Source of the DNA: JBQDBK01 sp052090825
GTDB lineage: Bacteria; Bacillota; Clostridia; Tissierellales; Peptoniphilaceae
Direction of reading: 5' to 3'
DNA: 64,000 bases
NCBI GenBank assembly: GCA_052090825.1
Contig: JBQDBK010000010.1
Span: forward strand, 1-64,000
In this document: positions 43,625 to 52,512 of the stretch, in pieces
How the letters are laid out: the number at the start of each line of letters is the position of its first letter
How positions within the stretch are numbered: the stretch's first letter is position 1
Made by a program: the position numbers and the translations under genes
The notes under the pieces: generated by a model
Databases searched by the model: none
The model's input: the letters and a program-made list of their open reading frames with translations, nothing else
Told to the model about the DNA's origin: nothing

Positions 43625-44645
43625 TTAAAATATACCCAAAAATCCGCCTGCTACACCAAGTAACACTAATAACAGTATACAATGTAGTGGTTTCCATTTT
43701 CTTTTTGTCATTAAACGATAAAGTCCTAAAGTTATTGCTAAAGGAATTAAATTAGGAACTATACCGTCTAAAATTTCTTGTATATTAATTTTAACTGGAA
43801 CTTCATTATATTTATTAAAAGTTATCTTAGAAGATCCTTGTCCAAGATCTTCAATACTTGCTCCATCTTGCAATACAGGTTCGCCATTTTCAGTAATGGT
43901 TTGGCCCCCTCTTGTTTATATAAATATTCTTCATAATTTGCTACCTTATCATCTTCTACAACTGCTACAATTTCAGTAGGTTGAAAAGTTGTACCATTGT
44001 CTATTTCATAAACAGTTTTTGTAGCTCCATAAATTGAAGTAAGAGCTCCTACAACAATTACACCTAAAATAGATGCTGCTCTTGTAAACTCTTTTGCATT
44101 ACCCGTTAAAATATCAATTGCGTTTGTCCCCATTTTATAGGACCAGTGCATTAACCAAAATCTTAATCCTAATTGAAAAACATTAAATACTATAAGGAAG
44201 ATAAAAGGCGCTGCTATTTGCCCTTGTAAAGCCATATTTGAAGTCATTCCAGCTACTATAGGTAAAAGTGTAAACCAGAAAAGTGCATCACCTATACCCC
44301 CAAGAGGGCCCATTGCTGCAACCCTTACAGCACGAATAGTTTGTGTATCAGCTTTGTTTTGCTCAAGAGATAATATTATCCCCATTACAAAGGTTACTAA
44401 GAATGGATGGTATTAAAGAACTCTAAGTTATGAGACATAGACGCTGCTAAGTCATCTTTGTCTGTGTGTATCTTTTTTAAAACCGGTAAAATTGAATACA
44501 GCCAACCTGCTGCTTGCATTCTTTCATAGTTAAATGATCCTTGTAAAAATAATGATCTCCAAACCATTTTATTTAAAGTTTTTTTATCTAACTCAGGAGC
44601 TGGCGTGCTATTTGCATAATTATTTGGTATGTTATATCCCATCAT
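43625..44645 (-). pseudogene. PTS mannose-family EIID component, two frameshifts
   Basis: Membrane component of the permease. Three overlapping readings make one normal EIID of about 340 residues: 44397-44645 (MGYNIPNNYANSTPAPELDKK..LEFFNT), 43822-44385 (MGIILSLEQNKADTQTIRAVRVAAMGPLGGIGDALFW..) and 43625-43873 (..EDLGQGSSKITFNKYNE..GVAGGFLGIF). The first break is in a C run near 44410 (one C missing: ...FNT-HPFLVTFVMG). The second is in a G5 run near 43910 (one G missing: ...QEGGQTITENGEPV). Conservation on both sides is intact. ATG at 44645/44642 after AGGAGG, overlapping the EIIC end. Probably functional in reality. Confidence 0.85.
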
Positions 44646-45432
44646 CTTCACCTCCTGCAAAGCTCTGTGTTTGTTTAAACTTAACTTGAATTTGATAATC
44701 CCAATAAGCAAAGGCAAATCCAATTAAGGCTATCAACAATAAAGCAGAACCACTTAACTTATCAATAGATCCAACTATATTTGCAATTGCAAAACCTGCA
44801 AAGTAAAATCCCCAAAGTTCTCTTGAAACCATAACTTTAAGAAGTATTGCGAATCCAACATATCTCATCATACCTCCTGCTGCAGAAAGGCCATTCATTA
44901 TCCATTGAGGTATAGAACTTGCAATTATTTCTCCATAATTAGCTCCTGCTAAGAAGAAAATAAGAACTATAATTCCAAATAAAAGTCCTAATAATCCCAT
45001 TGCGAAATAATTAATTCTATCAATTCCCTTAGTATCTGCATTATGAGCATAATTATCAGCTTTTGCCATTACAGGTGACATAAAAGTGAAGACTATGGTA
45101 ACTGCATATTGACCAAGAAGAGCAAAAGGAATTGCTGCTGCTGCCGCTGCACCCGGTTCTAGTTTTGCTGTTATAGCAAATACTGCTGACATAATACCAC
45201 CTATTACTGCATTTGGTGGTTGTGCTCCCCCAACTGGCATATTCCCAATTGTAAGAAGCTGATAAGTTCCCCCTACTACTAATCCCGTTTGAACATCACC
45301 TAGTATTGCACCTATTACAGGCCCAACAACTATAGGTTGAAACAGAGATTCTAAAAAGTTAAATTGATCTATTGCCGCTATAAAAGTGACAACAAAAACC
45401 AAGAAAACTTGTAAAAAAGTATAATCTCCCAT
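44632..45432 (-). CDS. PTS mannose/sorbose-family EIIC component
   Basis: 266 aa polytopic protein that forms the sugar channel with EIID. Signature: QFNFLESLFQPIVVGPVIGAILGDVQTGLVVGGTYQL and NMPVGGAQPPNAVIGGIM. About seven membrane segments. The neighbouring catabolic genes point to N-acetylgalactosamine or galactosamine as substrate rather than mannose. It overlaps the EIID start by about 14 bases. Confidence 0.93.
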   Translation of the reverse strand: MGDYTFLQVFLVFVVTFIAAIDQFNFLESLFQPIVVGPVIGAILGDVQTGLVVGGTYQLLTIGNMPVGGAQPPNAVIGGIMSAVFAITAKLEPGAAAAAAIPFALLGQYAVTIVFTFMSPVMAKADNYAHNADTKGIDRINYFAMGLLGLLFGIIVLIFFLAGANYGEIIASSIPQWIMNGLSAAGGMMRYVGFAILLKVMVSRELWGFYFAGFAIANIVGSIDKLSGSALLLIALIGFAFAYWDYQIQVKFKQTQSFAGGEDDGI

Positions 45433-45451
45433 GATAACCTCCTAAAAAATT

Positions 45452-45928
45452 TTATTTAAATAGCTTTTCGACATCTTCAGGAGATTCACTTGGAACTTTT
45501 CTTATTTCAAGTTCTACTCCTAAGTCTCTAAGCTTTTTAAAGGCTTGAACATCTTCATCATCAACACTGACAACAGTGGCAACTTGACGTTTGCCTTCTG
45601 CCATATGCATGTTACCAATATTTACTTTTTTTATAGGCACCCCACCTTCAACAAGTCTAAGTACATCTTTTGGTGTTTCGCAAATTATAAAAATTAATTG
45701 TTTGTCAGATGCTTTATTTATTATATTGATAGTTTTTTCAATTGTAAAATATCTAGTTGCAACACCATTTGGAGCCGCCATGTCCATCAAATTTTGTCTC
45801 ATTTTATTCCCTGCAACCTCATCATTAGCCACAAGTAGTAAATTGGCTCCTACTACATGAGTCCATTGAGTAGCAACTTGTCCATGAATTAATCTATTAT
45901 CGATTCTTGTTAATAATATGTTTGGCAT
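45452..45928 (-). CDS. PTS mannose/sorbose-family EIIB component
   Basis: 158 aa cytoplasmic subunit. Phosphorylated on His15 in RIDNRLIHGQVATQW, from which phosphate passes to the incoming sugar at C6. Family features VANDEVAGNKMRQNLMDMAAP and IGNMHMAEGKR are complete. RBS AGGAGGGG. Lies 19 bases before EIIC and 11 bases after the YajC-like gene. Confidence 0.93.
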   Translation of the reverse strand: MPNILLTRIDNRLIHGQVATQWTHVVGANLLLVANDEVAGNKMRQNLMDMAAPNGVATRYFTIEKTINIINKASDKQLIFIICETPKDVLRLVEGGVPIKKVNIGNMHMAEGKRQVATVVSVDDEDVQAFKKLRDLGVELEIRKVPSESPEDVEKLFK

Positions 45929-45939
45929 AAAAACCCCTC

Positions 45940-46215
45940 CTAATTAATTATTCTAGAAACTGCATATCTACTAACTTCTAATATAACATTATCAGCTACT
46001 TTAACTTTCAGTCTCTCATTATTTACTTTTACTACCTTCCCAAATAAACCACCACAAAATTCAATTTCTACGCCTGGTTTTAAATTTAGGTGTACTTCTT
46101 CAAAATGTTTTTTTCTTTCATTTATATTTTTTCTAGAAAAAATATAATATATTAATAAAATTCCTATAATAAATATTATAAATACAATAGATGATGCATA
46201 AATCATCTCAACCAT
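45940..46215 (-). CDS. YajC-family small membrane protein inside the PTS operon
   Basis: 91 aa. One N-terminal membrane segment (about 6-26), then a basic region and a compact beta domain: LKPGVEIEFCGGLFGKVVKV matches the YajC signature (GDxVxTxGGxxGxVxxI). YajC normally works with SecDF at the translocon and is encoded near tgt or secD. Here it sits between the GntR regulator (8-base overlap) and EIIB. It may aid membrane insertion of the EIIC/EIID proteins or be specific to the transporter; that is inference. Confidence 0.75.
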   Translation of the reverse strand: MVEMIYASSIVFIIFIIGILLIYYIFSRKNINERKKHFEEVHLNLKPGVEIEFCGGLFGKVVKVNNERLKVKVADNVILEVSRYAVSRIIN

Positions 46216-46939
46216 GTTTATCACTCTTTCCAATTGCATTATAGCTTGTTTTATAAATAAACCGATCTGCTCTAGCTATACTAAAGGTTAGTTCAATTAA
46301 ATTTGAATTTAAATCATAACTGTGTCTGGTTATATTTAAACAAGCTGAATTCGGTCTAACACCAAGTATTTCGGCTTGTGATTTTTTTATATTGCTTGCA
46401 GAAAATTCTTCTGTTACTTTGGCTATTTTTCTCCTATATTTGTGTTCAAAAATATCATAAAGCGGTTTTTCTTCAAGATCTAATCTAGTCATATCACTAA
46501 AGTCTTCATAGGGTAAATAACTTGTCTCTAACATCATTCCTATATCATCAGCTAATCTAAGCCTTGAGAATTTAATCACTTTATTAGTTTTTAAAGTCAT
46601 TTGTCTCTTTACGAGTTCACTAGGGTCTTTAATTTCAAAATTCATAATAAGGGACTTAGGTACTTTACCCAAGGCTTTTGTTTGTTCAGTAAAACTATAA
46701 TAATCTGATAAATTTTGCTTTTGACTATTTGGTCTTGATACATAATTACCCTTGCCCTGAACTTTAGTAATTAATCCATCAATCTCAAGTTCTAACAAGG
46801 CTTGCCTAACTGTTGTCCTACTTAAAGAATAAATATTACAAAGCTCTCTTTCAGATGGTAATTTTTCTCCAATATCCATCTTATTTATTAATTCACTTAA
46901 ATCTTTTAAAAGTTTTGCATAAAGTGGCTGATTTTTCAT
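46208..46939 (-). CDS. GntR/HutC-family (UTRA) regulator of the amino-sugar operon
   Basis: 243 aa. Winged helix (KLPSERELCNIYSLSRTTVRQALLELEIDGLITKVQGKGNYVS, about 22-65) followed by a UTRA effector domain that usually binds a phosphorylated sugar such as GlcNAc-6-P or GalN-6-P. In the middle of the operon it probably represses. A site matching the DasR/NagR/AgaR2 pattern (TGGT-N4-ACCA) lies before the first gene at 51118-51133. Overlaps lacD by 4 bases. Confidence 0.9.
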   Translation of the reverse strand: MKNQPLYAKLLKDLSELINKMDIGEKLPSERELCNIYSLSRTTVRQALLELEIDGLITKVQGKGNYVSRPNSQKQNLSDYYSFTEQTKALGKVPKSLIMNFEIKDPSELVKRQMTLKTNKVIKFSRLRLADDIGMMLETSYLPYEDFSDMTRLDLEEKPLYDIFEHKYRRKIAKVTEEFSASNIKKSQAEILGVRPNSACLNITRHSYDLNSNLIELTFSIARADRFIYKTSYNAIGKSDKHG

Positions 46940-47889
46940 TTTTTTATAGGTGTTGCTGTTTGCTCTAAAACCTTATTTAAACTTTGTATATTTTTTATTC
47001 CCTGACTATTAATCCAATCAATGCCTTCTTCTTTAGATTTAACAAAGGCATCTAATCCTCCAGCCCAAGTAGCTCTACCACATAAGACCCCATTAAAGTT
47101 TGAGCCAGCTTCTTTGGCAATTAATAAAGTTTTTTCAAACATTTCAATTGTTACACCAGCAGAAAGAAATATAAAAGGAACTTTAGAAGCTTCACTTTGT
47201 TCTTTAAAATATTTTAAGGCTTCTTCTTTTGTATATACATAATCTTCTGAAAAACCTTCAACGTACTTCATATTCACAGGAACTTCTAATTTTAAAACAT
47301 CTACCATATATCTTTCTTTTGAAAATTCAGCAACAGCTTTGTTTACTTTATTTGGCTTAACTCTAGCAAATTCTCTAGACTTAGAATCAGAAATTTTTGA
47401 ATCATAAGTCACTATTTCTAAGAAAAATGGAATATCAAAAGCACTACATTCAGCCCCAATTCTTTCTATAAAAGCTTTTTTTATATCATTTATACTGTCA
47501 TCTTCATCAATGTCATAATATAATAAAATTTTTACAGCTGATGCTCCAATTTCTTTTATTCTTCTAACTGACCAGTTTTCTTCAAGTCTTGGTAATCTAC
47601 CATAAGTGTCATTATCATAACCTGTTACTTCATAAGCTACAATTAGACCACAATCGTCATCTATATAATCTCTGCTTTGAATTCCATATACAGTATCTAA
47701 TAATATAGAAGAAGCAAAAGGCGTCAAACCTTTAACAACCTCTTTTTTAAAATCTATTATCAACCCATCTCTGTCTTCTTCATTGCTATCAGAGAACATT
47801 TTTCTTATGGAACCTCTTTGATCAATAGCTAAAGCAGCTATTATGCCATTTTTATCACAAAGCTTTTCCATATATTCTTTCTTATTCAT
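46936..47889 (-). CDS. lacD: Tagatose 1,6-diphosphate aldolase
   Basis: 317 aa class I aldolase of the LacD family that splits tagatose 1,6-bisphosphate into DHAP and glyceraldehyde 3-phosphate. Motifs: IAALAIDQRGSIRKM, AVKILLYYDID, the DVLKLEVPVN Schiff-base lysine region, FLSAGVTIEMFE and LCGRATWAGG. The ATG at 47889 follows AGGAGG; the gene start overlaps the end of the kinase gene upstream. Confidence 0.92.
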   Translation of the reverse strand: MNKKEYMEKLCDKNGIIAALAIDQRGSIRKMFSDSNEEDRDGLIIDFKKEVVKGLTPFASSILLDTVYGIQSRDYIDDDCGLIVAYEVTGYDNDTYGRLPRLEENWSVRRIKEIGASAVKILLYYDIDEDDSINDIKKAFIERIGAECSAFDIPFFLEIVTYDSKISDSKSREFARVKPNKVNKAVAEFSKERYMVDVLKLEVPVNMKYVEGFSEDYVYTKEEALKYFKEQSEASKVPFIFLSAGVTIEMFEKTLLIAKEAGSNFNGVLCGRATWAGGLDAFVKSKEEGIDWINSQGIKNIQSLNKVLEQTATPIKK

Positions 47890-47897
47890 ATTACCTC

Positions 47898-48830
47898 CTA
47901 ACATAGCTTTTCCACTATTATTTCTTTTGAAAAATTATCAACTTCTTCTAAATCAATATAGCCTGTTTCTTGATGTAGAGCATTTGACATACCACATGCA
48001 CTAGAAATTTTTAGCACATTTTCAAAATTTAAGTTATTTAAAATCCCATAAGCTAGTCCTGCAACTGTAGAATCTCCTGAACCAACAGGATTTATAGCTT
48101 TTATCTCAGGTACTTTTACCCTATAAATATCATCATTATACTTAGCAATAGCCCCATCTTTTGAAAGAGTTAACAAAACTAGGTCAATTTCCTTTACTTC
48201 TTTATTTAAAATACCTACAATATCATTATAGGAAAGGTCTTTATTTAAATTCATTAAGCTCTTAAATTCATCTAAATTTGGCTTTATTGCAAAAGGCTTA
48301 AATTCAAAATCAAACACTGCCTTTTTTAAAACTTCTCCTGAAATATCTGCTATAACTTTTTTATCTTTTCCTATTTTAAACATTTCTTCAAATATGCTTT
48401 CATCTAAACCTCTAGGTGCTGATCCAGATATTACAATCATATCTACATCTTGTGAAAGTAACTTAAATTTTTCAATAAATTTAAGTCTGTCTTCATCCTT
48501 AATTATAGGTCCTGCTTCTAAAATTTCTGTCTGTTCATCAGGCGTTAATATAGCTATGCAGTTTCTGGTCTCGCCTTGTATGTTGACAAAGCTGTTTTCT
48601 ATTTCTGAATTATTTAAGCTAACCCTTATAAATTCACCTAAGCTACCACCTAAAAATCCAGTAGCTAATACATCAACCCCAAGCTGCTTAAGAACTCTGG
48701 AAACATTAAGACCCTTCCCACCAGCTGTTTTAACTGTTTTACTACATCTATTGGATGCATTATATTTAAATTGAGTGAATTTATAGGAAATATCTACAGA
48801 AGGATTTAGCGTAACTGTTAATACTTTCAA
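47898..48830 (-). CDS. lacC: Tagatose-6-phosphate kinase (LacC/PfkB family)
   Basis: 310 aa ribokinase-fold sugar kinase. The N terminus VTLNPSVDISYK is that of the 1-phosphofructokinase/LacC group; GGKGLNVSRVLKQLG binds substrate; NPVGSGDSTVAG contains the catalytic base (Asp) and anion hole. It phosphorylates tagatose 6-phosphate. Since the family includes FruK, specificity is set by the adjoining lacD and agaS genes. Overlaps nagA by 4 bases. Confidence 0.9.
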   Translation of the reverse strand: MKVLTVTLNPSVDISYKFTQFKYNASNRCSKTVKTAGGKGLNVSRVLKQLGVDVLATGFLGGSLGEFIRVSLNNSEIENSFVNIQGETRNCIAILTPDEQTEILEAGPIIKDEDRLKFIEKFKLLSQDVDMIVISGSAPRGLDESIFEEMFKIGKDKKVIADISGEVLKKAVFDFEFKPFAIKPNLDEFKSLMNLNKDLSYNDIVGILNKEVKEIDLVLLTLSKDGAIAKYNDDIYRVKVPEIKAINPVGSGDSTVAGLAYGILNNLNFENVLKISSACGMSNALHQETGYIDLEEVDNFSKEIIVEKLC

Positions 48831-49969
48831 AATTTTTTCACCCCATCTATAAAGCTAGCTTTAATTGTATAGTCCCTATTTAAAATATTAATATCCGCTC
48901 TTTTCCCAGGAGAAATACTACCAATTTCTTTATCTAAGTTCATAGATTTAGCCGGAATCAAACTGGCCATATTAATAACCTCCAAAGGATCTTGTCCCCA
49001 GTCAATCAAATTTCTAACAGCTTGATCTAATCTTAATACTGATCCGGCAAGAGAATTTCCTTCCTTGAGCCTTACTGCTCCATCTTTAAGGACAACATCT
49101 AAATTCCCAAGTTTATAATCTCCATCAGCTTTTCCTCCTGCCATCATGCAATCTGTTATTAACATAGCATGGTTTGGTTTTGAATTAATTACAATTCTTG
49201 CTGCAGCAGGATGCAAATGATGTCCATCACATATTAACTCTGCGAAAGTATCTTTAGTGTCTAAGGCGGCACCTACAACTCCAGGATTTCTATGATGCAA
49301 ACCACTCATTCCATTATAGGTATGAACAAAAATACTAGCTCCAGAATTAACTGCTTCTATTGCTTCTTCGTAACTTGCAGAAGTATGACCGATTGCCACC
49401 TTAATACCTTTTGACACTGCATACTTTATAAAATCATTACTCCCTTTAAGTTCAGGTGCCAAAGCAATTTTATTTACTAATCCCTCTGAACTATCAATCC
49501 ACTTATCTAAGCTGTCTTTATTTGGATCTGTCATATATCTTTCATCTTGAGCACCTTTATGTTCTTCTGAGAAAAAAGGACCTTCTAAAAATATTCCTTG
49601 TATTTTAGCTCCCTTGCACTTATCTTTTACTTGGCTAACATTTTCACAAGCCTTAATTAGCTTATCCATACTATCCGTAAGTGTCGTTGCTAAAAATGAA
49701 GTAACGCCATTTTCTACAATTCCATTAGATATTTCTTTTAAAGCTTCCTCAGTACCATCCATTACATCATATCCCTTATATCCATGTATATGAGTGTCAA
49801 AATAACCTGGTACAATTAAATCTCCAGTATAATCAAGAATTTTTAAATTTTCCTTTGGATCTTCTGTTATTTCAGTAATTATTTCATTTTCAATTTTTAT
49901 ATATCCATTAAAAATTTTATCTTCCAGAAAGATTTTATCAGACTTTAAATAAAACTTATTTGAACTCAT
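48827..49969 (-). CDS. nagA: N-acetylglucosamine/galactosamine-6-phosphate deacetylase
   Basis: 380 aa amidohydrolase barrel. Metal ligands are in FDTHIHGYKGYD, GPFFSEEHKGA (Glu), IGHTSASYEEA and THTYNGMSGLHHR; the catalytic Asp is in LITDCMMAGG. It removes the acetyl group so that the hexosamine phosphate can be deaminated. In this operon the substrate is probably GalNAc-6-phosphate (AgaA role). Overlaps agaS by 14 bases. Confidence 0.92.
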   Translation of the reverse strand: MSSNKFYLKSDKIFLEDKIFNGYIKIENEIITEITEDPKENLKILDYTGDLIVPGYFDTHIHGYKGYDVMDGTEEALKEISNGIVENGVTSFLATTLTDSMDKLIKACENVSQVKDKCKGAKIQGIFLEGPFFSEEHKGAQDERYMTDPNKDSLDKWIDSSEGLVNKIALAPELKGSNDFIKYAVSKGIKVAIGHTSASYEEAIEAVNSGASIFVHTYNGMSGLHHRNPGVVGAALDTKDTFAELICDGHHLHPAAARIVINSKPNHAMLITDCMMAGGKADGDYKLGNLDVVLKDGAVRLKEGNSLAGSVLRLDQAVRNLIDWGQDPLEVINMASLIPAKSMNLDKEIGSISPGKRADINILNRDYTIKASFIDGVKKF

Positions 49970-51101
49970 GTAGTATCACGCCCTTAACAACTCTATTTAC
50001 AGTACCAGTAGCACTAGGCGAATCTGGTGAATTGCCAACCTTTAAACGACTTAGAACTGACACAATTTGTGCAAAAGCTATATATGGAAAAACTAAAAAT
50101 ATGTCTTCTAACTTTTCTTCATTATCAAGTGAAAACTCTTCAAAATCTTGTTTCAATGAATCATTAGTAATAGCAACTACTCTCTTAGCAATCTTATCAT
50201 GATATACTTCATTTAATATATCAATGTCATATTGTCTAGTATATTCATCTGTGGATACAAAATCGAAAACTAAAGTTTTTTCATTGACAAACGATTTCGG
50301 ACCATGTCTAAATCCCATAGAACTTTCATAGCAGGTAGCAATTTCACCAGCTGTTAATTCTAATACCTTTAATTGAGCCTCTCTTGCAAGTTTTTGATGA
50401 ACTCCACTTCCAAGATATACAATTCTATTAAAGTCTTCGTCAATTATATCCTTTATTGTATCAACCTTAGATATGACTTTATTAAATAATCCAACAGTTT
50501 TTTTAAGATAACTTTCTATTTCTTCTTTTCCAAGATTAGAAAATACCATTATTGATGCAAATAACATACAAGTAAATGAACCTGTCATTGCAAAACCTTT
50601 GTCATTTGACTTGCTTGGCATTGTAAATACATAGGAATCATCCCTATTTTTTAATTTTACAGCTAATTTACCTTCACTTGCACATGTTATAGCTAGGTGA
50701 TATACATTATCTAAAACTTGATCTAATAGCTTTACTGCATGTAAACTTTCTGGTGAGTTCCCACTTCTAGCAAAGGATACAAGAATAGTTGGCATATTTT
50801 TTACAATATTTGGACTAGCTACAATATCTGTTGTAGGAATAGACTTAAATATAAAGTCAGAGCTTTCTTTAAGATATACTTCTAAAATGTCACCTACATA
50901 AGCTGAAGTACCTGCCCCTGTAAATACAACTTGCAATTTCCCGTGTTTTTCAATAAGTTTTTTTAAGAAATTTTGAATTTCATTTTTTTGATTAGTGTAT
51001 AAAGAAAAGACGTCTTGCCACAATTCACCTTGTTGCTCTATTTCACTTACTGTATTAATTGCTTTTAAATTTTCAAGATCATCTTTTTTTAAATTTAACA
51101 T
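49956..51101 (-). CDS. agaS: AgaS-type SIS-domain sugar isomerase/deaminase, first gene of the operon
   Basis: 381 aa with two SIS domains. VVFTGAGTSAYVGDILEVYL, VSFARSGNSPESLHAVKLL, GSGVHQKLAREAQLKVLELTAGEIAT and SSMGFRHGPKSFVNEKTLVF are typical of AgaS/GlmS-like isomerases. AgaS converts galactosamine 6-phosphate to tagatose 6-phosphate with release of ammonia. Presence with nagA, lacC, lacD and a mannose-family PTS defines the GalNAc (Aga) pathway. RBS AGGAGG. Confidence 0.9.
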   Translation of the reverse strand: MLNLKKDDLENLKAINTVSEIEQQGELWQDVFSLYTNQKNEIQNFLKKLIEKHGKLQVVFTGAGTSAYVGDILEVYLKESSDFIFKSIPTTDIVASPNIVKNMPTILVSFARSGNSPESLHAVKLLDQVLDNVYHLAITCASEGKLAVKLKNRDDSYVFTMPSKSNDKGFAMTGSFTCMLFASIMVFSNLGKEEIESYLKKTVGLFNKVISKVDTIKDIIDEDFNRIVYLGSGVHQKLAREAQLKVLELTAGEIATCYESSMGFRHGPKSFVNEKTLVFDFVSTDEYTRQYDIDILNEVYHDKIAKRVVAITNDSLKQDFEEFSLDNEEKLEDIFLVFPYIAFAQIVSVLSRLKVGNSPDSPSATGTVNRVVKGVILHEFK

Positions 51102-51117
51102 ATTTACCTCCTATAGA

Positions 51118-51133
51118 ACTGGTCATTACCACT
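51118..51133 (-). promoter_or_regulatory. GntR/HutC-type operator before agaS
   Basis: Minus-strand AGTGGTAATGACCAGT, a TGGT-N4-ACCA palindrome close to the ACTGGTCTAGACCAGT pattern of DasR/NagR-type regulators, 17 bases before the agaS start and just downstream of a weak promoter (-10 TATGCT at 51142-51147). Confidence 0.65.
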
Positions 51134-51194
51134 ACTTTAATAGCATACTAAATTGTTAAAAATGTAAATGTTTTTTAGACATCTTACATAATAA

Positions 51195-51228
51195 AAAATC
51201 CTGTTTATTATATAATACCCAGGATTTT
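51195..51228 (-). terminator. Terminator of the YtrA-type ABC operon
   Basis: Stem AAAATCCTG/CAGGATTTT with a 16-base AT loop after the stop at 51233, followed by TTTATTA on the minus strand. Confidence 0.7.
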
Positions 51229-51232
51229 AATT

Positions 51233-51874
51233 TTATTTATTTTTATTTTTCAAAACAATTAAAGTTGTAGTAAAAGTTATAATTAAAACTAATAAAAAAG
51301 TAAGTAAGGATATAGTTAAAATACTTACTGAACTTAAGTTTTCTATTATATTAACTATATTTGGACTCAATTTTATTGTAGTCATAATAATTAAACCAAG
51401 TATGGCTATAGTTGATAACATTGAAAATATTAAATTTTTTATGCCAAATTTATAGACTAAAGGAATTAATATAAAATATATACTTAGAATCCCAATTTGT
51501 TGTCCTAATAATTCTATTAATCCTCCATTTATATCTTTTCCAATAATCTTGAATGAATAATAGAATAATAAATTAATTATAAAGACTATACTAGATATAA
51601 GTATCAACTCTATAAACTTATAAGCTGCTAGGAACTTTATAGGGATTGGACTCGCTTTCAAATAGTCTTCACAATTAACCTTATCATCTTGTGAGAAGGT
51701 TCCAATAATTAAATTTACTGAAACAATATTTAAATAATTAGCAGCTACAATTTGACCCTTAAAATAAGAAATTAAAAAATATATTATTACAATAAAAGAA
51801 ATTACCCTTTTATACTTGCCCGCATCTCCTTTCATCAAATTTTTATAATCTTTAAATAAAAGAGATCTTATCAT
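51233..51874 (-). CDS. ABC-2 type transporter permease (second)
   Basis: 213 aa, six membrane segments, N-terminal MIRSLLFKDYKNLMKGDAGKYK. Resembles the other permease of the operon in length and layout (ABC2_membrane_5-like, with CEDYLKASPIPIKFLAAYK matching YIKASPISNNDYVNAKY), so they are paralogues forming a heterodimer. Overlaps the preceding gene by 4 bases. Substrate unknown; relatives deal with cell-envelope antibiotics or have unknown cargo. Confidence 0.85.
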   Translation of the reverse strand: MIRSLLFKDYKNLMKGDAGKYKRVISFIVIIYFLISYFKGQIVAANYLNIVSVNLIIGTFSQDDKVNCEDYLKASPIPIKFLAAYKFIELILISSIVFIINLLFYYSFKIIGKDINGGLIELLGQQIGILSIYFILIPLVYKFGIKNLIFSMLSTIAILGLIIMTTIKLSPNIVNIIENLSSVSILTISLLTFLLVLIITFTTTLIVLKNKNK

Positions 51875-52512
51875 TGCTTTGCCTCCTCAATAAACTTTAA
51901 AGCTAATTTCTTAAAAAATATATAAGATAGAAAAGTTATTACTAAGGTAAGAGGCATCATATAATACATAGCTTTAGAGCTTACTAAGATCATAGGATCA
52001 ATTTTTAGAATATCTATTAAAAATATAGTTCCAAAAAATATTATTAAAAAACTTGCTATTATTACTATAGATATTTTAGAATAGCCATATTTAAAAACTA
52101 AGGCTATAGTCAAATAAGTAAAGATTAATATAAGACAATCTAACAGTAAAAACCTTATTAGATATTCAATATCCTTAACTAAAATATATATAACTAAAGA
52201 TGTTAACAAAGCTATAGCAGCCATTATTATTGACGCTAAAATATATTTTGCATTTACATAATCATTATTACTTATTGGACTGGCTTTAATATATTCTAGT
52301 AATAAATTTTGCTCATCACAATAAATTGTTTGATAAGTCATTGAATTTAAGACAAAAGTTGCTACTAGAAAAAATATAAAAATTATAAAAGGATTTATAT
52401 CTCCCTTTATTAAACTAATAATAGGATATAATTGAGCTAGTAACATTGATATTAAAAATCTTTTTATATCTCTTTTAAGTAAATAGTAATCATTTAAAAG
52501 TATTGCTTTCAT
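51871..52512 (-). CDS. ABC-2 type transporter permease (first)
   Basis: 213 aa, six membrane segments, N terminus MKAILLNDYYLLKRDIKRF. The cytoplasmic stretch EQNLLLEYIKASPISNNDYVNAKY is characteristic of YtrC/D- or BcrB-like permeases encoded with GntR regulators. Starts 4 bases inside the ATPase gene and ends 4 bases inside the second permease, so all three proteins should be made in step. Confidence 0.85.
   Translation of the reverse strand: MKAILLNDYYLLKRDIKRFLISMLLAQLYPIISLIKGDINPFIIFIFFLVATFVLNSMTYQTIYCDEQNLLLEYIKASPISNNDYVNAKYILASIIMAAIALLTSLVIYILVKDIEYLIRFLLLDCLILIFTYLTIALVFKYGYSKISIVIIASFLIIFFGTIFLIDILKIDPMILVSSKAMYYMMPLTLVITFLSYIFFKKLALKFIEEAKQ

Noticed and set aside
45940..46215. 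YajC-like protein as a PTS subunit
   Set aside because: Its single membrane segment plus GxxGxV beta domain fits YajC, and no known mannose-family PTS component has this architecture.
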